Source: Ministeria vibrans ATCC 50519 (taxonomy: Eukaryota > Opisthokonta > Filasterea). Taken from it: DNA of 64,000 bases. Under the pieces are notes generated by a model. That model was not told where the DNA came from. It made no database searches and worked only from the letters and a program-made list of their open reading frames with translations. Below are positions 22,801 to 33,715 of the stretch, piece after piece. The stretch covers positions 8,889 through 72,888 of the forward strand of contig CALSCP010002643.1 of assembly GCA_943704425.1 (NCBI GenBank). Reading direction: 5' to 3'. Position numbers and translations under genes: made by a program. The first letter of the stretch is position 1. The number at the start of each line of letters is the position of its first letter.

Positions 22801-23512
22801 AAAGGTCTCTTGCGGCGCCCCCTACTCCTCCTCCTCCCGCTGCTGCTGCTGCTGCTGCTTTTGTTGTTCCTCCTCCTGCTCTTGGTGCTGCTCCGCCTCC
22901 TCCTCCTCCTCCTCCTCCAGCTACTGTAGTTGATGTTGTTGTTGCTGCTGCTGCTGCTGTTGTTGTTGTTGTTCTTGTTGAGGCGGATGCTTCAACAGCC
23001 GATGACGCGGCCGTCGACGAGCGGGTTGCAGCTGTGGTTGAGGCGTCGCCAACGGCGGCGGAATCGTCGTAGCGCTCGAACACTTGAGGAGCAATGGCGG
23101 CGAGACGAACGACGTCGAAGCCGACGAGTTTGAGCTTCTCTGCAAAGCTGACCTTCTCGTTGCTGATGTCGGGGCAGCGACTGAGCATCCAGGCGCGCAG
23201 CATCTTGTTTCGCGTCGCGGGGTCGACCGCTTCGTGCGACAGAGTGCGGTCGCGACCGGACGAAACAAGTTCGACGGCTGCTTCAGGCTCCAGGCCAAAT
23301 TTGCTCATGGCGTCCATGGTGTCGGCTACCACATCGTCCTCGCAGCCTGTATCCTTGGCGTCGGGGGCGCTGGGTGGCTCTGGCGTCGAGGGGACCGTCC
23401 GTCCGACGGTGGAAAAGGGACCTTCGACAAAGGCGCGCGCCGTGCCAAGACGCAGCCCAAATACCTGCACGAGCTTCTCCGCTTCCACTCGCTGTCGACA
23501 AGGGGTTGTCAT
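19848..23512 (-). CDS. TPR-like plus trypsin-fold (GDSG) protein, 1172 aa
   Basis: Exons 23512-22628 and 22481-19848 join in phase 0 (GTAAGC..TTTAG). Residues 1-165 are a conserved helical region (MTTPCRQRVEAEKLVQVFGL); 165-290 are Thr/Ala/Gly low complexity. Residues 300-520 look TPR-like (ALEFALERAMGALAMYEPDV, GNLDTALEHYRLAMRFFDGH). The C-terminal 400 residues resemble a trypsin-like fold used in large eukaryotic and fungal proteins: EEPCIMVAVRKKGKIPVGDD, a histidine in LLTLHQLG, HGVALIEL, the loop FKFGATTGLSE, and the nucleophile motif YHGDSGAIVW (Ser about 1103). The usual Asp before ALIEL is Gly, so the catalytic triad may be incomplete. Head to head with the SMYD gene, 97 bases between start codons. 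Function unknown. Confidence 0.65.
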
Positions 23513-23609
23513 GGTTCGAACTTCGAAGAAAAAATGGGGGAAAAAACTGTGTTGAAAAGAGTTAGTTAGTAAAATATAAAAAAAACCAAACCAAATCAAA
23601 ATTATTTCA

Positions 23610-25106
23610 ATGGAAAGACACTTTGAGAGATCGTTGAGCGAAGTGGTGGAGACGGAGGGGAAAGGGCGCATTTCGGTGGCACGGCGCGATCTCAAGGCAG
23701 GCGAGTGTGTATGGCTGGAGCGGGCATATGTGACGGCGGCGCGTGTTGGCGATGGTGCGCTGCGAGTGTGCACGGGCTGCGTCAAGGGCGTTGCGGCGAA
23801 CGACGACAGTCTCGTGGGCTGCGACGCCTGCGGCTCGATCCACTGCACGCCTGCGTGCCGCGATGTCGATGCGCAACACGCGCGCGTCTGCGACCGCTGG
23901 GCCAAGCTGCACGGGGACTCGTTCTCGACGGGCCGCGCCGAACTGTTCCGACTCATGATCGCGTTTACGGACACTGTTGGGCAGGAGAAGGCGCCGGGCG
24001 CAGCACCGACGACGGCAGCAGGAGGAGACGGCGAACAGCCACGGGCGACGGCTCAAGACTGCGCTGGGCTGGTGGGACACGCCGAACATCTACCCGCCGA
24101 TTTCGTGGCGATGATTGAGGAGCACGCCGAGTCGCTTGGCCTGAGCCCCGACCTGGAAGGCATGGATGCCGTGAAAGTGGCAGCCATGCTGAATGCAAAC
24201 GCCCACGGCGACTCGACCAACACCGTCTTTGGGTTGTTTCCAGGACTCTCCATGTTTGCACACTCGTGCCGACCCAACTGCGCCTTTCGCATTTCGCAGG
24301 GCGTTGCAACGGTGCGCGTTGTCGACGATGTGCCCAAGGGCACCGAACTGTGCATCACGTACGATGCTGAATTGGCTATGCGTGGACGAAACAATCGACA
24401 AAACGCGCTGCGAACTGCGCGACACTTTGACTGTCAGTGTGTGCGCTGTGTCGACGAGGCCGCACACCCACTGCACGACGTCTTCTCGCTGTGTCACTGT
24501 GCCAACCGCGAAGGCAAATGCGAGAGCTACGTGTGGTGTGACATTGACGACGACTCTGTCACCGAGGTGGTGTGTCCCGCGTGCAGCGCCATCCTCGATC
24601 TGTCCGTGGTGCGACAGGTGATGGAGACGGAGCTGCAAGTGTCCTGCCAGAGACTTGCGCTCTCCGTGCGCGCACGCCAGTTGAACGAAGGCGAAGGACT
24701 GCTAGACGCGACGGCGACGACAGCGCTCTGTGAAGAGATCGCAGCGAGTGGGCGACGCGCAGGTCTGCACGAGTGCCATGCGATTCTCGCCGCGTCATAT
24801 CGCCTCATGATGATTGCGTGTGTGCAAGTGCAAGCACTTGCGGTGGGAGCCAAGTGGGCGCGGCGTCTGCTTGCATGTGTCGACGCTGCACATGCGAAGC
24901 ATGCCGTCGAGCGGGCCAATGTACTCAAGACGCTAGCGAGCCTGTACGCTATGCAGGCGCGCATGACAACCGCCGACACGACCATTGCACCAAAGGTCAA
25001 GGAGCCTCTCGTGCACCGACTCCTCACACGCGCAGCCGAAGCCGGAGCGCAACTCGACCAACAGCAGCGCATTTGCCTGGGCGCAGACTACCAAAAGGTT
25101 CTCTGA
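23610..25106 (+). CDS. SET and MYND domain lysine methyltransferase (SMYD-like), 498 aa
   Basis: Predicted protein-lysine methyltransferase. Intronless. The split SET domain starts at GRISVARRDLKAGECV; the MYND zinc finger follows at residues 51-92 (CTGC, CDACGSIHC, CRDVDAQHARVC). The SET core holds the SMYD form of the NHSC motif, SMFAHSCRPNCAFR, and the post-motif ELCITYDAE with the catalytic-type tyrosine, then the post-SET cysteines HFDCQCVRC. The C-terminal third is helical (TPR-like CTD of the SMYD family). Which SMYD paralogue cannot be settled. Its stop codon is only 31 bases from that of the convergent SID-1 gene. Confidence 0.88.
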   Translation: MERHFERSLSEVVETEGKGRISVARRDLKAGECVWLERAYVTAARVGDGALRVCTGCVKGVAANDDSLVGCDACGSIHCTPACRDVDAQHARVCDRWAKLHGDSFSTGRAELFRLMIAFTDTVGQEKAPGAAPTTAAGGDGEQPRATAQDCAGLVGHAEHLPADFVAMIEEHAESLGLSPDLEGMDAVKVAAMLNANAHGDSTNTVFGLFPGLSMFAHSCRPNCAFRISQGVATVRVVDDVPKGTELCITYDAELAMRGRNNRQNALRTARHFDCQCVRCVDEAAHPLHDVFSLCHCANREGKCESYVWCDIDDDSVTEVVCPACSAILDLSVVRQVMETELQVSCQRLALSVRARQLNEGEGLLDATATTALCEEIAASGRRAGLHECHAILAASYRLMMIACVQVQALAVGAKWARRLLACVDAAHAKHAVERANVLKTLASLYAMQARMTTADTTIAPKVKEPLVHRLLTRAAEAGAQLDQQQRICLGADYQKVL

Positions 25107-25137
25107 TCAACGGTGAATGTGAAAGATATGTTTATAA

Positions 25138-28100
25138 TTAAAAAACGTGGAGCTTTGAGCGCGGGACATTGTGCAGATCGTGGTCCATTGTGAGGACCAC
25201 GAGGGCCGAGAAGAAGAGCCCGATGGCCGACAGGAAGTGCCATACGTCGTGCTCGTCGTAGAAGTCAAACATGACACAGTTTTGATTGCCTTGGCGACTA
25301 AACGAGAGAGGGTATGTGTGTGGTGTGTGTGGTAAGACAAATTGCATTTTCAACTTCAAGACAAATTGCATTTTCAACTTACCTGACTTCGGGAGAAAGG
25401 TTTGTGTTTGTGAGACCTAGCGTAGAAAATGAGTGTGGAAAAAAATGGGTGTGTAAGGGAGGGGGAAGACAGACAGAAAGAGAGAAGAAGAAAGCAACAA
25501 GAGTAGTGGGATACCTCTTGTAAAGAAGTAGAGAGAGGGAATCCAAAAGGCAATGGCCAGCAAACACCAGAGAATGGTCAGCCGGTCAATACGCTCCGAA
25601 TGGATAAGTTTCATCGTAAGGTAGTAGGTGAGGTAGCACATGAGATTGACGAGAAGTACAGCGAGAAGGAAGGAAGGGAAATCGGGACGCACGACAAGAC
25701 CAAAAATGATGACGGAGCCATTGAGGATTTGAAGGAGCACGAGAAACGTAAAGCGGGCGGTGTTCTGGGGGCGACGGGCGTGCAGAAGCCGGTGTAGGAG
25801 ACGCGCAGGGAGGCCCTGAGAGAGTGGGGGAGGGGAGAGACAAGTCAGTGGTAGAGTGGAGAGTTCGCGTGCGCGTATGATTGCGTGTCTTTTTTTTTTT
25901 TTTTTTTTTGTGTGTGTGGGTGAGTGGGTGGAGTACGATAAAATGAGTGCGTGTGTGAGTGCATGAATGAATCAGAGTGAATTGCCAAAGCTCAAATCAT
26001 ACTCGATCGAAGGACCAGGTGCCAAAGTAGTAGAGCTGAGCAGAGCAGATGAGAAGAATGACATAGGCAACAGCACACATGATCAGCCAAAAGGCCAAAG
26101 TGGCGTCGTACACACCAATGACATTGACAAAGATGACGGCTGCGAGAAACCCATAGACTTGCGAGGGGTTTCCTTGCAGGTCGGCATGTCGTTTGTGGTA
26201 GATGCTGACAAGCATAAGCACCGCAATGATGTACATGAAGGACGTGTCGAACTGAAACACCACGGCAGCAGGACACACATGGAAGCAGCCCGAGAACACC
26301 CCCTCACACACAATGGCAAACCCAATCGCATAGTGCATTCCGTAGTGTGGTGGTAGCCCACACTCATCCGCCGGTCCATTCAGCCCATTCCGTGTGCGGT
26401 ATTCCCTCACAAGCTCCTTCTGCTGCTCGTACCGTCGCTGGTAAAAGTACACTGTCCCCATAAACAGTGACCCCAAAATGCAATACCTGAAAAAACGTTT
26501 GTTCAATAATTATTATTATTATTTTTCTCACACTGTTCCTTTCTTTTCTCTTTGTTTCTTTCTGTTCTCTTTGTTTCTTTCTTTTCTCTTTGTTTCTTTC
26601 TTTTCTCTTTGTTTCTTTCTTTTCACGTTATTTCTTTCTTTTCTCTTTGTTTCTTTCTTTTCTCTTTGTTTCTTTCTTTTCTCTTTCTTTCTTTTCTCTT
26701 TGTTTCTTTCCTTTTCTCTCTTTCTTTTCTCTTCTTTCTTTTCTCTTTTTGTTTTTTCTTTTCTCTCGCTTTCTTTCTTTCTTCTCTCTCTCTATCACTT
26801 TCTCTCTCTCTCTCTCTCTCTTTCCTATGTACCCAATGTTTGAGAAGACGTTGTTAAAATGGTATAGAATGCCCAATGGACGAGTGCAGTAGAAGTTGTA
26901 GAAGCAAATGTTCTCATTGCCACTCTGGGAGAAGAGCTACACCAAGAGAAAAAGAAAGAAAAGAAGTAATAGAGAGAGAACAAAATGATGAAAAAAGAAC
27001 AAAGTAGAAGACGTGTGAGACGTAAAACAAAAAAAAAAACAAATGTACCTTTTGGTAACCAATGACAAACTGAATGACTGGGAGAAAGTAGAACATGGAA
27101 AGAATAACGAGATAGGTGACATAACGTTTGAGACGCTTCTCCTGAAAGAGCACTTCCTTTTGGGTGAGCTGACTGACAGTGAGAGTTGCACGGCGACGGA
27201 CAATTTGGGGGTCAGCGAGTTCAGCTTCAGAGAGGATCACGAGCTCGTCGTCGACGTGGCTTGTGGTGGGTGTGTTGATAGGTGATGAGGGTGATGCGTC
27301 TTCGGAGAGTGTCGTAGTAGAAGGTGGGGGGTGGGAGTGAGAAGAGTCGAGGAGACGCGATGCTTCGGTGGCTGTGTTGTTTTTGGTGGTCGAGGCCATT
27401 TTGTTGCCGTGGGCAAGGAGGTCTGCGGCGGCAATGACACGGCCGCTGTTGTCGTCGGTGGTGACGTATAGGGTGGTACGCTCGGTGAGATGTGCGCGCG
27501 CCAGAAGGATGACGATGAGGAAGACAAAAGCAAAGCCGGTAAAGATGAAGAAGGTGCCAAGGATGGGGCCCCAGTATTCGCTGCTGGCCATGGTGGACTG
27601 GATGGTCACACGGAAGCTCTTGGTGATGGTGCAGTCGGTCTGGTCGGGCGACACGACAACTCCCAGGAACCATTTGCCTTCATTGAGTTGATCGGTGCTC
27701 AGGTAGAAGGCGGCCTTGGTGGTCATGGTTTGAAAGCGACCCTCGACAAAGCTGCCCTGACTCTGCTGGAAGGTCGGGCAGTTGGCAAGATGAATGGCCA
27801 CGACTGCCTTGGTGTTGGGATCGTCCGACTCGATTCGCACTTCGATGGGCAAGTCGTGGGTTTCAATGCCACTCGTGGGGTCGACGGAGACGTTAAAAAA
27901 GTAGTAGGCGGGGGAGCTGGGACTGCTCACGAGTGTTTTGGTTTCCCCCACACGAATCATGACATCTTCGAGCGTCGCGTACACCTGATAGTCAGTGGGC
28001 GTGCTCGCCTTGACAGCAAGCGAAACACTTTCGTCTTGGTTGATGTCGGCAGCAAAGCAGACGGTCTGCGTGACGTTGGCGTAGGCGCACTGCGGCGCAG

Positions 28101-28562
28101 TCTGATCGTCAGTGCTGTAGCGAAACGGAAGGGCCGTTGCGTCGACTGCCGCCTGCTGCGTGAAGATGAACAGCACCGGGTTGGACAGGGAGGCCGTGGG
28201 CGCTGCCACGCTGATCTTGGGGTACTGCAATTGCGAGAGGAGAGAGGAGAAAGAGAGAGAAGTGATATGAAACGAGACTCAGTGGGATTTTTTCGTCTCT
28301 TCTCGTTTTTTTTTTTTTCCTGTATGTGTCTGTATGTGTGTGTGCTTATAGAGAGTATATGATGAGAATTGAGAGGGGTGGGTTTGGCGTGCAGGGCCGG
28401 GGATGGCGGCATGCTTACGACGGATGGAGCGGACAGCGACGTGTTAAAGGTGTACTCTTGGAACCCGCCTGGCTCTGCCGTTCCACTGATCATCTGGTTG
28501 TACGGCGCGTCATTGGCGTAGCACGCCGTCGCAAGTAGCGCCAGTGTGGTGGCGAAGATCAT
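25138..28562 (-). CDS. SID-1/SIDT family membrane protein (CREST superfamily)
   Basis: Multi-exon minus-strand gene. It starts with a signal peptide ([16 protein letters not shown]), an extracellular beta-rich domain (exon about 28224-27050, with [20 protein letters not shown]), a first membrane helix ([20 protein letters not shown]), a Ser/Thr/Pro loop, then the multi-pass core. Diagnostic pieces: [70 protein letters not shown] and the last exon [20 protein letters not shown] ending in HVF. These align by eye with animal SIDT1/2 and include the conserved Ser/His/Asp of the CREST hydrolases. Family knowledge: dsRNA or cholesterol uptake and lysosomal RNA import. Introns hold a TTTC/TC repeat (about 26525-26825). 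Exon ends in the core are approximate. Confidence 0.87.
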
Positions 28563-28982
28563 GAATATGAATAAAAAATTAGAAAAAAATTAGAATATCT
28601 CCTTCAATCCAATAACTGAACAGTTCTTACTTCTTAATAGCTAATATTACTTATTAGTACGTATAACTTATTGAAGCGACGTTTATTTAAGTCGCATAAT
28701 GCATATCTAGTAGTGTCTTGACTCTTGAGACTACCAACTTGAGAGACTACCAACTAGCTACTTAGAGACTACTAGTAAAATTATTCACTGATATATTTTT
28801 AGACTATTGTCGTAGACTACAGACTACTAACCCCCAAGTAGTCCAACTATAGTTAATAATAGTTTAATTAGTTTTGGACACCTTTAGTCACTCAGCTGAT
28901 CAAGATTTGGATCTCAGAGTACTCTGAGACACATTGAACATTCACAATTTCACACACATTTTTCAAAAAAAACAACAAAACA
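28563..28982. promoter_or_regulatory. AT-rich intergenic spacer between divergent SID-1 and F-box genes
   Basis: 420 bases between two start codons. Contains a small cluster of GAGACTACCAACT-type tandem motifs (about 28728-28830), variants of GACTAC repeated several times. No coding frame or RNA gene seen. By position it should hold both promoters. Confidence 0.5.
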
Positions 28983-29723
28983 ATGCTGCCTGCTGAACCC
29001 CTGTGGTGCTCACCTTGCCGGAAGATACGGGTGAACCGGTGTCTGGAACACTTTGTGCTGCAGAGCTGCGGCTGTGGCGACGTTGGCCAAGTGGAAAGTG
29101 CCCTTGTCCACAAAGCGTGCTGCTCTCGCTCGCCACGCACCGCAGCCCTGTGCTTTGGCGACGTCTCCCTTGCCTCTCCGTCCGCCTTTGTCGCCAGCAA
29201 CGCCGACAGTGACTCGACGACAAAACAGAAATTTGAAAATGCCGGCATTCTTGCACGGCTTCCCACGGAGCTTATCGTAGCGATTCTCATGCAGCTGCCC
29301 TCCGGCATCGATGTTGTGCGCTTTTCGGAGACCTCTCGGCGCATGAATGCCGTGGTGCGGCTGCACGGCGAAGTCATCTTCGCGCCCATTTGCCGGCGAC
29401 GCGGTCTCTGGCCTGCGCCCTCCAGCGCGCCTTCGCTCGTGCGCCTCCCGTCGTCGTGGGTTGCGCTCTACAAGAGACAGTTCAGGAGACAGCAAAAGTT
29501 CCGCTTTGCGGGCATGCTCAAGGGCACATCGGCCGCAAACGCACCGCACAACGAAAACGACCGGGCACACGACAATGCACAGGCCAGCGCAGACAACCAC
29601 GACACCGACAACGCAGACAGCAACGACAGCGACGATGACATGCTTCTCGACAACCTTGGCCAGGCGGTTCCTATGATACCCATTGACTGGGCAGCCATGT
29701 TAGAGGATGAGTGGTCTATGTAA
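28983..29723 (+). CDS. F-box protein (246 aa)
   Basis: Single exon from ATG 28983. An F-box lies at about residues 91-135: ILARLPTELIVAILMQLP then VRFSETSRRMNAVV, followed by SSWVALYKRQF, the usual W..LY..+F extension. N-terminal 60 residues are Cys-rich (CSPCRKIRVNRC, CGCGDV). The C-terminus is Asn/Asp-rich and acidic. F-box proteins recruit substrates to CUL1-type SCF ligases; the substrate-binding part here has no recognisable repeats. Head to head with the SID-1 gene. Confidence 0.8.
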   Translation: MLPAEPLWCSPCRKIRVNRCLEHFVLQSCGCGDVGQVESALVHKACCSRSPRTAALCFGDVSLASPSAFVASNADSDSTTKQKFENAGILARLPTELIVAILMQLPSGIDVVRFSETSRRMNAVVRLHGEVIFAPICRRRGLWPAPSSAPSLVRLPSSWVALYKRQFRRQQKFRFAGMLKGTSAANAPHNENDRAHDNAQASADNHDTDNADSNDSDDDMLLDNLGQAVPMIPIDWAAMLEDEWSM

Positions 29724-29845
29724 CTTTTTAACTTTTGAGATTTTTCGATCAGAATTCAGATTTTGTTCATTCACCGTTCACGTTTCACTCACCCAGTGAG
29801 GCTACCCGTCCAACCCAACCGCAGACCCTCCTCTCGTTTGCTGCG

Positions 29846-30498
29846 ATGCCGCACCGCAAGCCCGGCCTGGGTCGTTTTGTGTACCGCCATCCCCAAGTCC
29901 GAAACATGAGCTGTACGCAGGAGTTCATGAAGGTCATCGACTGCTATTCCCGCTGCGGTGTTCAAGATGTGCAGTGTCGGCCCGTCATGCGAGAACTCAA
30001 TGCTTGCATCAGAACAGTATGCTCTTTTTTTTTTTTTTTCTCTTTCTGCTCTCCCCTCTCCTCTCCTCCCTTCTCTATTGGGCGTTCGTTGCACTGAAGA
30101 CGCACTCGCTTGAAGTGTGCATGCATTTATCGCACAGGCAAAGCCGATGCTTTGCGTGGCCCTGCGACAGTGCGAAAATGATGAACGCCAACTCTTCATT
30201 TGTCCTTCCCCTCTCTCTCTCCTCTGTGTGCTGTCGTTCCCTCTGAATGCATGCGCGTGTGCTCTGTTTGTGTGTTTGTGTGTGCATTTGAGGCTCTGCC
30301 CGGTGAGAGAGAGCGAGAGGAAAGCTGATATGACTCGTTCTCTCTTCTTGGGACTCACTCTCTGTCTTATTACTTCTTGGTGTCTTTTCTCCTTCTGTCG
30401 CTCTGTCTCACTAAAGACTATTCTTGTTTTAGGCCAGAAAGGGCAATCCGCGCCTTCCAAAGCTCCTCAACGTCGCAATGAACGCTCCGCCCAAATGA
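29846..30498 (+). CDS. Twin CX9C (CHCH) protein, Mrp10/CHCHD1-like
   Basis: Exon 1 (29846-30016) joins in phase 0 to 30433-30498, giving 78 residues. The CHCH domain is complete in exon 1: CTQEFMKVIDC and CRPVMRELNAC, each C-x9-C. The basic N-terminus (MPHRKPGLGRFVYRHPQVR) and short C-tail (ARKGNPRLPKLLN) suggest a mitochondrial ribosome protein of the mS37 (Mrp10/CHCHD1) type, oxidised by Mia40 on import. An optional exon beginning at 30139 would add two cysteines but has no good donor. Intron contains a T run and TG-rich sequence. Confidence 0.7.
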
Positions 30499-30945
30499 GC
30501 AAGTGTGCCTGTACACCTCTCTCTATGGGGGGTGTTGTATTACCCTACTGTACCATTAAACCAAATCGCTTACACCAACCCTCATCAGTATTCAGTTGCC
30601 GACTAAGCTACCCAGCTTGGTTTGATCTCTCGGGAGTCGGAAGAGCGACATGCAGATCATCAATGACATAGTCACCACACGAAGACTCAGAAGAGAGCTT
30701 CAGAGTGTCAGACCGATTACCAAGCGAACTCAACATGGGAGAACGGTGGCAGGCCAGAGCCCAAAAGGCAGAAACGATTAATAGTACCAATGAGGCATTA
30801 TTGAGGTTGTGGCACTGGGCTGTTGTGAGCTGTTTGTCTGTTCAATAACTTCCCTCATAGGATTAGAGATGTCATTCGTGATTCGAGATTGAAATTTTGA
30901 TCACAACACATTTTTTCTCAGAAAAGTATAGTATAGCATAAAACA
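30499..30945. other. Spacer, no gene recognised
   Basis: 447 bases. A stretch at about 30600-30850 has coding-like composition (open frame containing MGERWQARAQKAET) but no start, splice context or family match. It may be a decayed gene or retroelement fragment. Confidence 0.35.
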
Positions 30946-33184
30946 ATGGCCTCCACATCCGACGACGTGTCCGAGAAGGTTGCTGCCTCCACCTCGATCG
31001 ACAACGACTCAGTCATGACCAAATACACTGTTGCTTGTGACATTGCCAACAGTACGACGACCCTGCACCCGCCCCCCGTCGTCGTGTGTCGCTCCTTGCC
31101 GGCTCCCCTGCCCCTCCCTCCTGCCTGCAGGCGAAGATGGGTGCCGTGTGTGAGTGGTTTTGACACTCTCTTCCCTTTTGCGTCGTTTTCTCATTGATGC
31201 GCCGTCGTCCTGCCCCGTTGTCCCTCCCCTGTCATTTGACATGCGTGTCTCATCTGCTCTGTGCTTCAACCGGCTTGCGTCGTGTCCCCTATCCATTTTT
31301 TCGCCCGTCGTTTTTGCTCATTTCGCGTGCGCCTTTTTTTTTTTTTTTTGCCTTCCCACCATTTTTTCTCCTTTCAACGGGGCACTGTGTGTATCGCCGT
31401 GATGGCGCCAGCACGTGCCACCGGCACTGCTGCAGTTGCGCAGTGTCCCCTGCATTGCGCAACTCGATCCTTTTTTTAATCTGTGTCTGAAACACTTTGT
31501 GTGACAGATGTCCTTGAACAGGTCTGTGCCAAGGCTGTTGAGGGCGCGCTTGTCACTGAGCTGTGTGGGCTTGGCGACCGTCTTATCGTCGAGCAGACAG
31601 CGGCCATGTTCAACAAGAAGAAGAAGGAGGAGGGAGACAAGAAGACGCACACGATGAAGAAGGGTCAGTCACACTATATATTCTATGTGTCTCGTTTCTC
31701 ATTCTGTCTCTCTCTCTCTCTCTTTTGTAGGAATTGCATTCCCCACGTGTGTCTCGGTCAACAACATTGTGTGCCACAACTCTCCAGTTGACTCTGATCC
31801 GGCGCAGACGCTCAAGACGGGCGATGTGGTCAAGATGTACGACGTGTTGTGCATGTTGAATAGGTGTGTTTTGGCTGATTTGATTTGTCTTTTTGGTATA
31901 GTGACCTTGGAGCGCACATTGACGGGTACATTGGTGAAGTGGCGACCACGTTGGTGGTGGGAGCGACAGCAGAGGCGCCCACGACGGGCCGTGCGGCCGA
32001 TGCGATGGCTGCAGCGTACCACGCCAGCGAACTGGCAACGCGTCTGTTTGCCAAGGGCAACAAGACGTACGACGTGACGGACGGCATCCAGAAGATTGCC
32101 GAGGCATTTGACTGCAAGCCGATTGAGGGCATGCAGAGCCACCAGCTCGAGCGCAACAACGTCGCCGGCGCCAAGATGGTCATCCTCAACCCCAACGACC
32201 AGCAGCGCAAGGAGACCAAGAGCGCCGTGTTCGAGGCAAACGAGGTCTACTGCGTCGATATTCTCGTCAGCACTGGAAACGGAAAGGTACTAAAATATTT
32301 TTTGTTTCACTCTCGATCACCTTCACTTTGTTTCTTTCTCAAGCCTTTCTTTTTTTCATTTCTTTCTTTTGAGAGTGAACCTTTTCTTAATTTAAAACAC
32401 AACCTCCCCTATTATTATTAATTATCATTTTTTTTTTTTTTTTTTTTGTTCCTCCCTCTCACTACCTCTTTTTTCCCTTTTTTTTCTTGTTCCTCCCTCT
32501 CACTACCTCTTTTTTCCTATTTTTCTTTCTTTTTCCTCCCTCTCACTGACTTTTCTCTTCCTCCTCTCACTATCACTTCTTTCTTTCTCTGTGCTTTAGG
32601 CCAAGATTGGGTCTTCCAAGTGCAATGTGTACCGTCGCACTGAGAAGACGTACCAGCTCAAGGTGCAGGCGGCGCGCAAGCTGTTTGCCGACGTCACCGC
32701 CAACCACGGCCCAATGCCCTTCTCTCTTCGGTACTCCACACATTTTGTATAGTTGTTTTAATGATATCTCATTTCCATTGTTCTCTTTTGGCTCGCAGTT
32801 CGTTCAGTGAAGTGGCACGCACTCGCTTTGCCATCACGGAGCTGCTCCAAAACGACCTTCTGGAGCAGATGCACGTGTACGAGGAGCCCGAGAGCGAAGT
32901 GGTCGCGCAGTACAAGTTTGTCGTCATGATCACAGCCAATGGGCCCAAGCGTGCGTCCGACCCCAAGGCCAACCCGGCCCTCTTTGTGTCCGAGAAGAAG
33001 ATTGAGGACCAGGCGATTCTCGGTACAAATGAGACAGACCCATTGAATGTAGCTTTGCTCACACAACACTTGCTACGTAGACATTCTGAACAAGTCCATC
33101 TCGAAGAAGGCCAACAAGAAGCGCAAGAAGGCCGCCGCCGCAGCAGCAGCCACCACTGAGGAGGAGGCGCCCAAGGCCGAGTAG
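30946..33184 (+). CDS. PA2G4: Proliferation-associated protein 2G4 / EBP1 (403 aa)
   Basis: Methionine-aminopeptidase-fold protein without peptidase activity; binds the ribosome tunnel exit and rRNA processing factors. Exons 30946-31051, 31508-31663, 31731-31836, 31902-32286, 32600-32730, 32799-33022, 33081-33184; every phase agrees. Recognisable blocks: [88 protein letters not shown]. The metal ligands of true MetAPs are only partly kept, as in EBP1. The tail is Lys/Ala-rich ([10 protein letters not shown]), as in the family. Introns are T- and TC-rich. Confidence 0.94.
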
Positions 33185-33715
33185 ATGTAGTCGAGTACAC
33201 ACCCCCACACATACACACACAGTTTCCGCGGAGTACGTTCCAAGTGCATTCATAAAACAGACTCTCTTCTGCACTTTTCAAGTTTCAAGTAGTATATCCA
33301 TGGGAAGTGAAAAAAGGGTTTAAAGAAAGCATACAAGTGGTGAGTGCCCCATACTATTGTGGCGCTCCATTTTGGCTTACCAACAGTTTGGCAGTAAAGC
33401 GCACAAATTTACATTCCAGTGTTTCAAACAGTCTGTTTGCCGAATCAAACCGGCCCAAGATGTGCGGTCGAAGTGTGAACACAAGTCCCGATTACATCAT
33501 GAGAGCGTTCGAGGAAGACACCCACTGGTGTTAGAAACGGTCCACTTTGGCAAACTCGAATGCTCTGGAGAAAAGATTAAAGATTGTGATGAAATGGCAA
33601 GATGCAAAAAAAATTAATGGTGTACCTTCTTCTCGGTAAAATTGGGCCATTTCACTTGTGGGCCATTGAGAAAAACGTGTTTGCTCGAGACCTCTGTCCT
33701 TGGTGGCCATCGCTC
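33185..33715. other. Spacer between convergent PA2G4 and GPANK1
   Basis: 531 bases. An 86-codon frame at 33357-33617 is Cys/His-rich (FQCFKQSVC, RSKCEHKSRLHH, CSGEKIKDCDEMARC) and could be a terminal exon or relic of a gene; no ATG in good context or acceptor was confirmed. Nothing else recognised. Confidence 0.35.

Noticed and set aside
26478-26892. Phe/Leu/Ser-rich frames of about 100 codons
   Set aside because: TTTC/TC repeat in a SID-1 intron, open in all plus frames.
30139-30302. Extra exon of the CX9C gene with two cysteines
   Set aside because: No convincing donor before a long low-complexity stretch, and the twin CX9C domain is complete without it.
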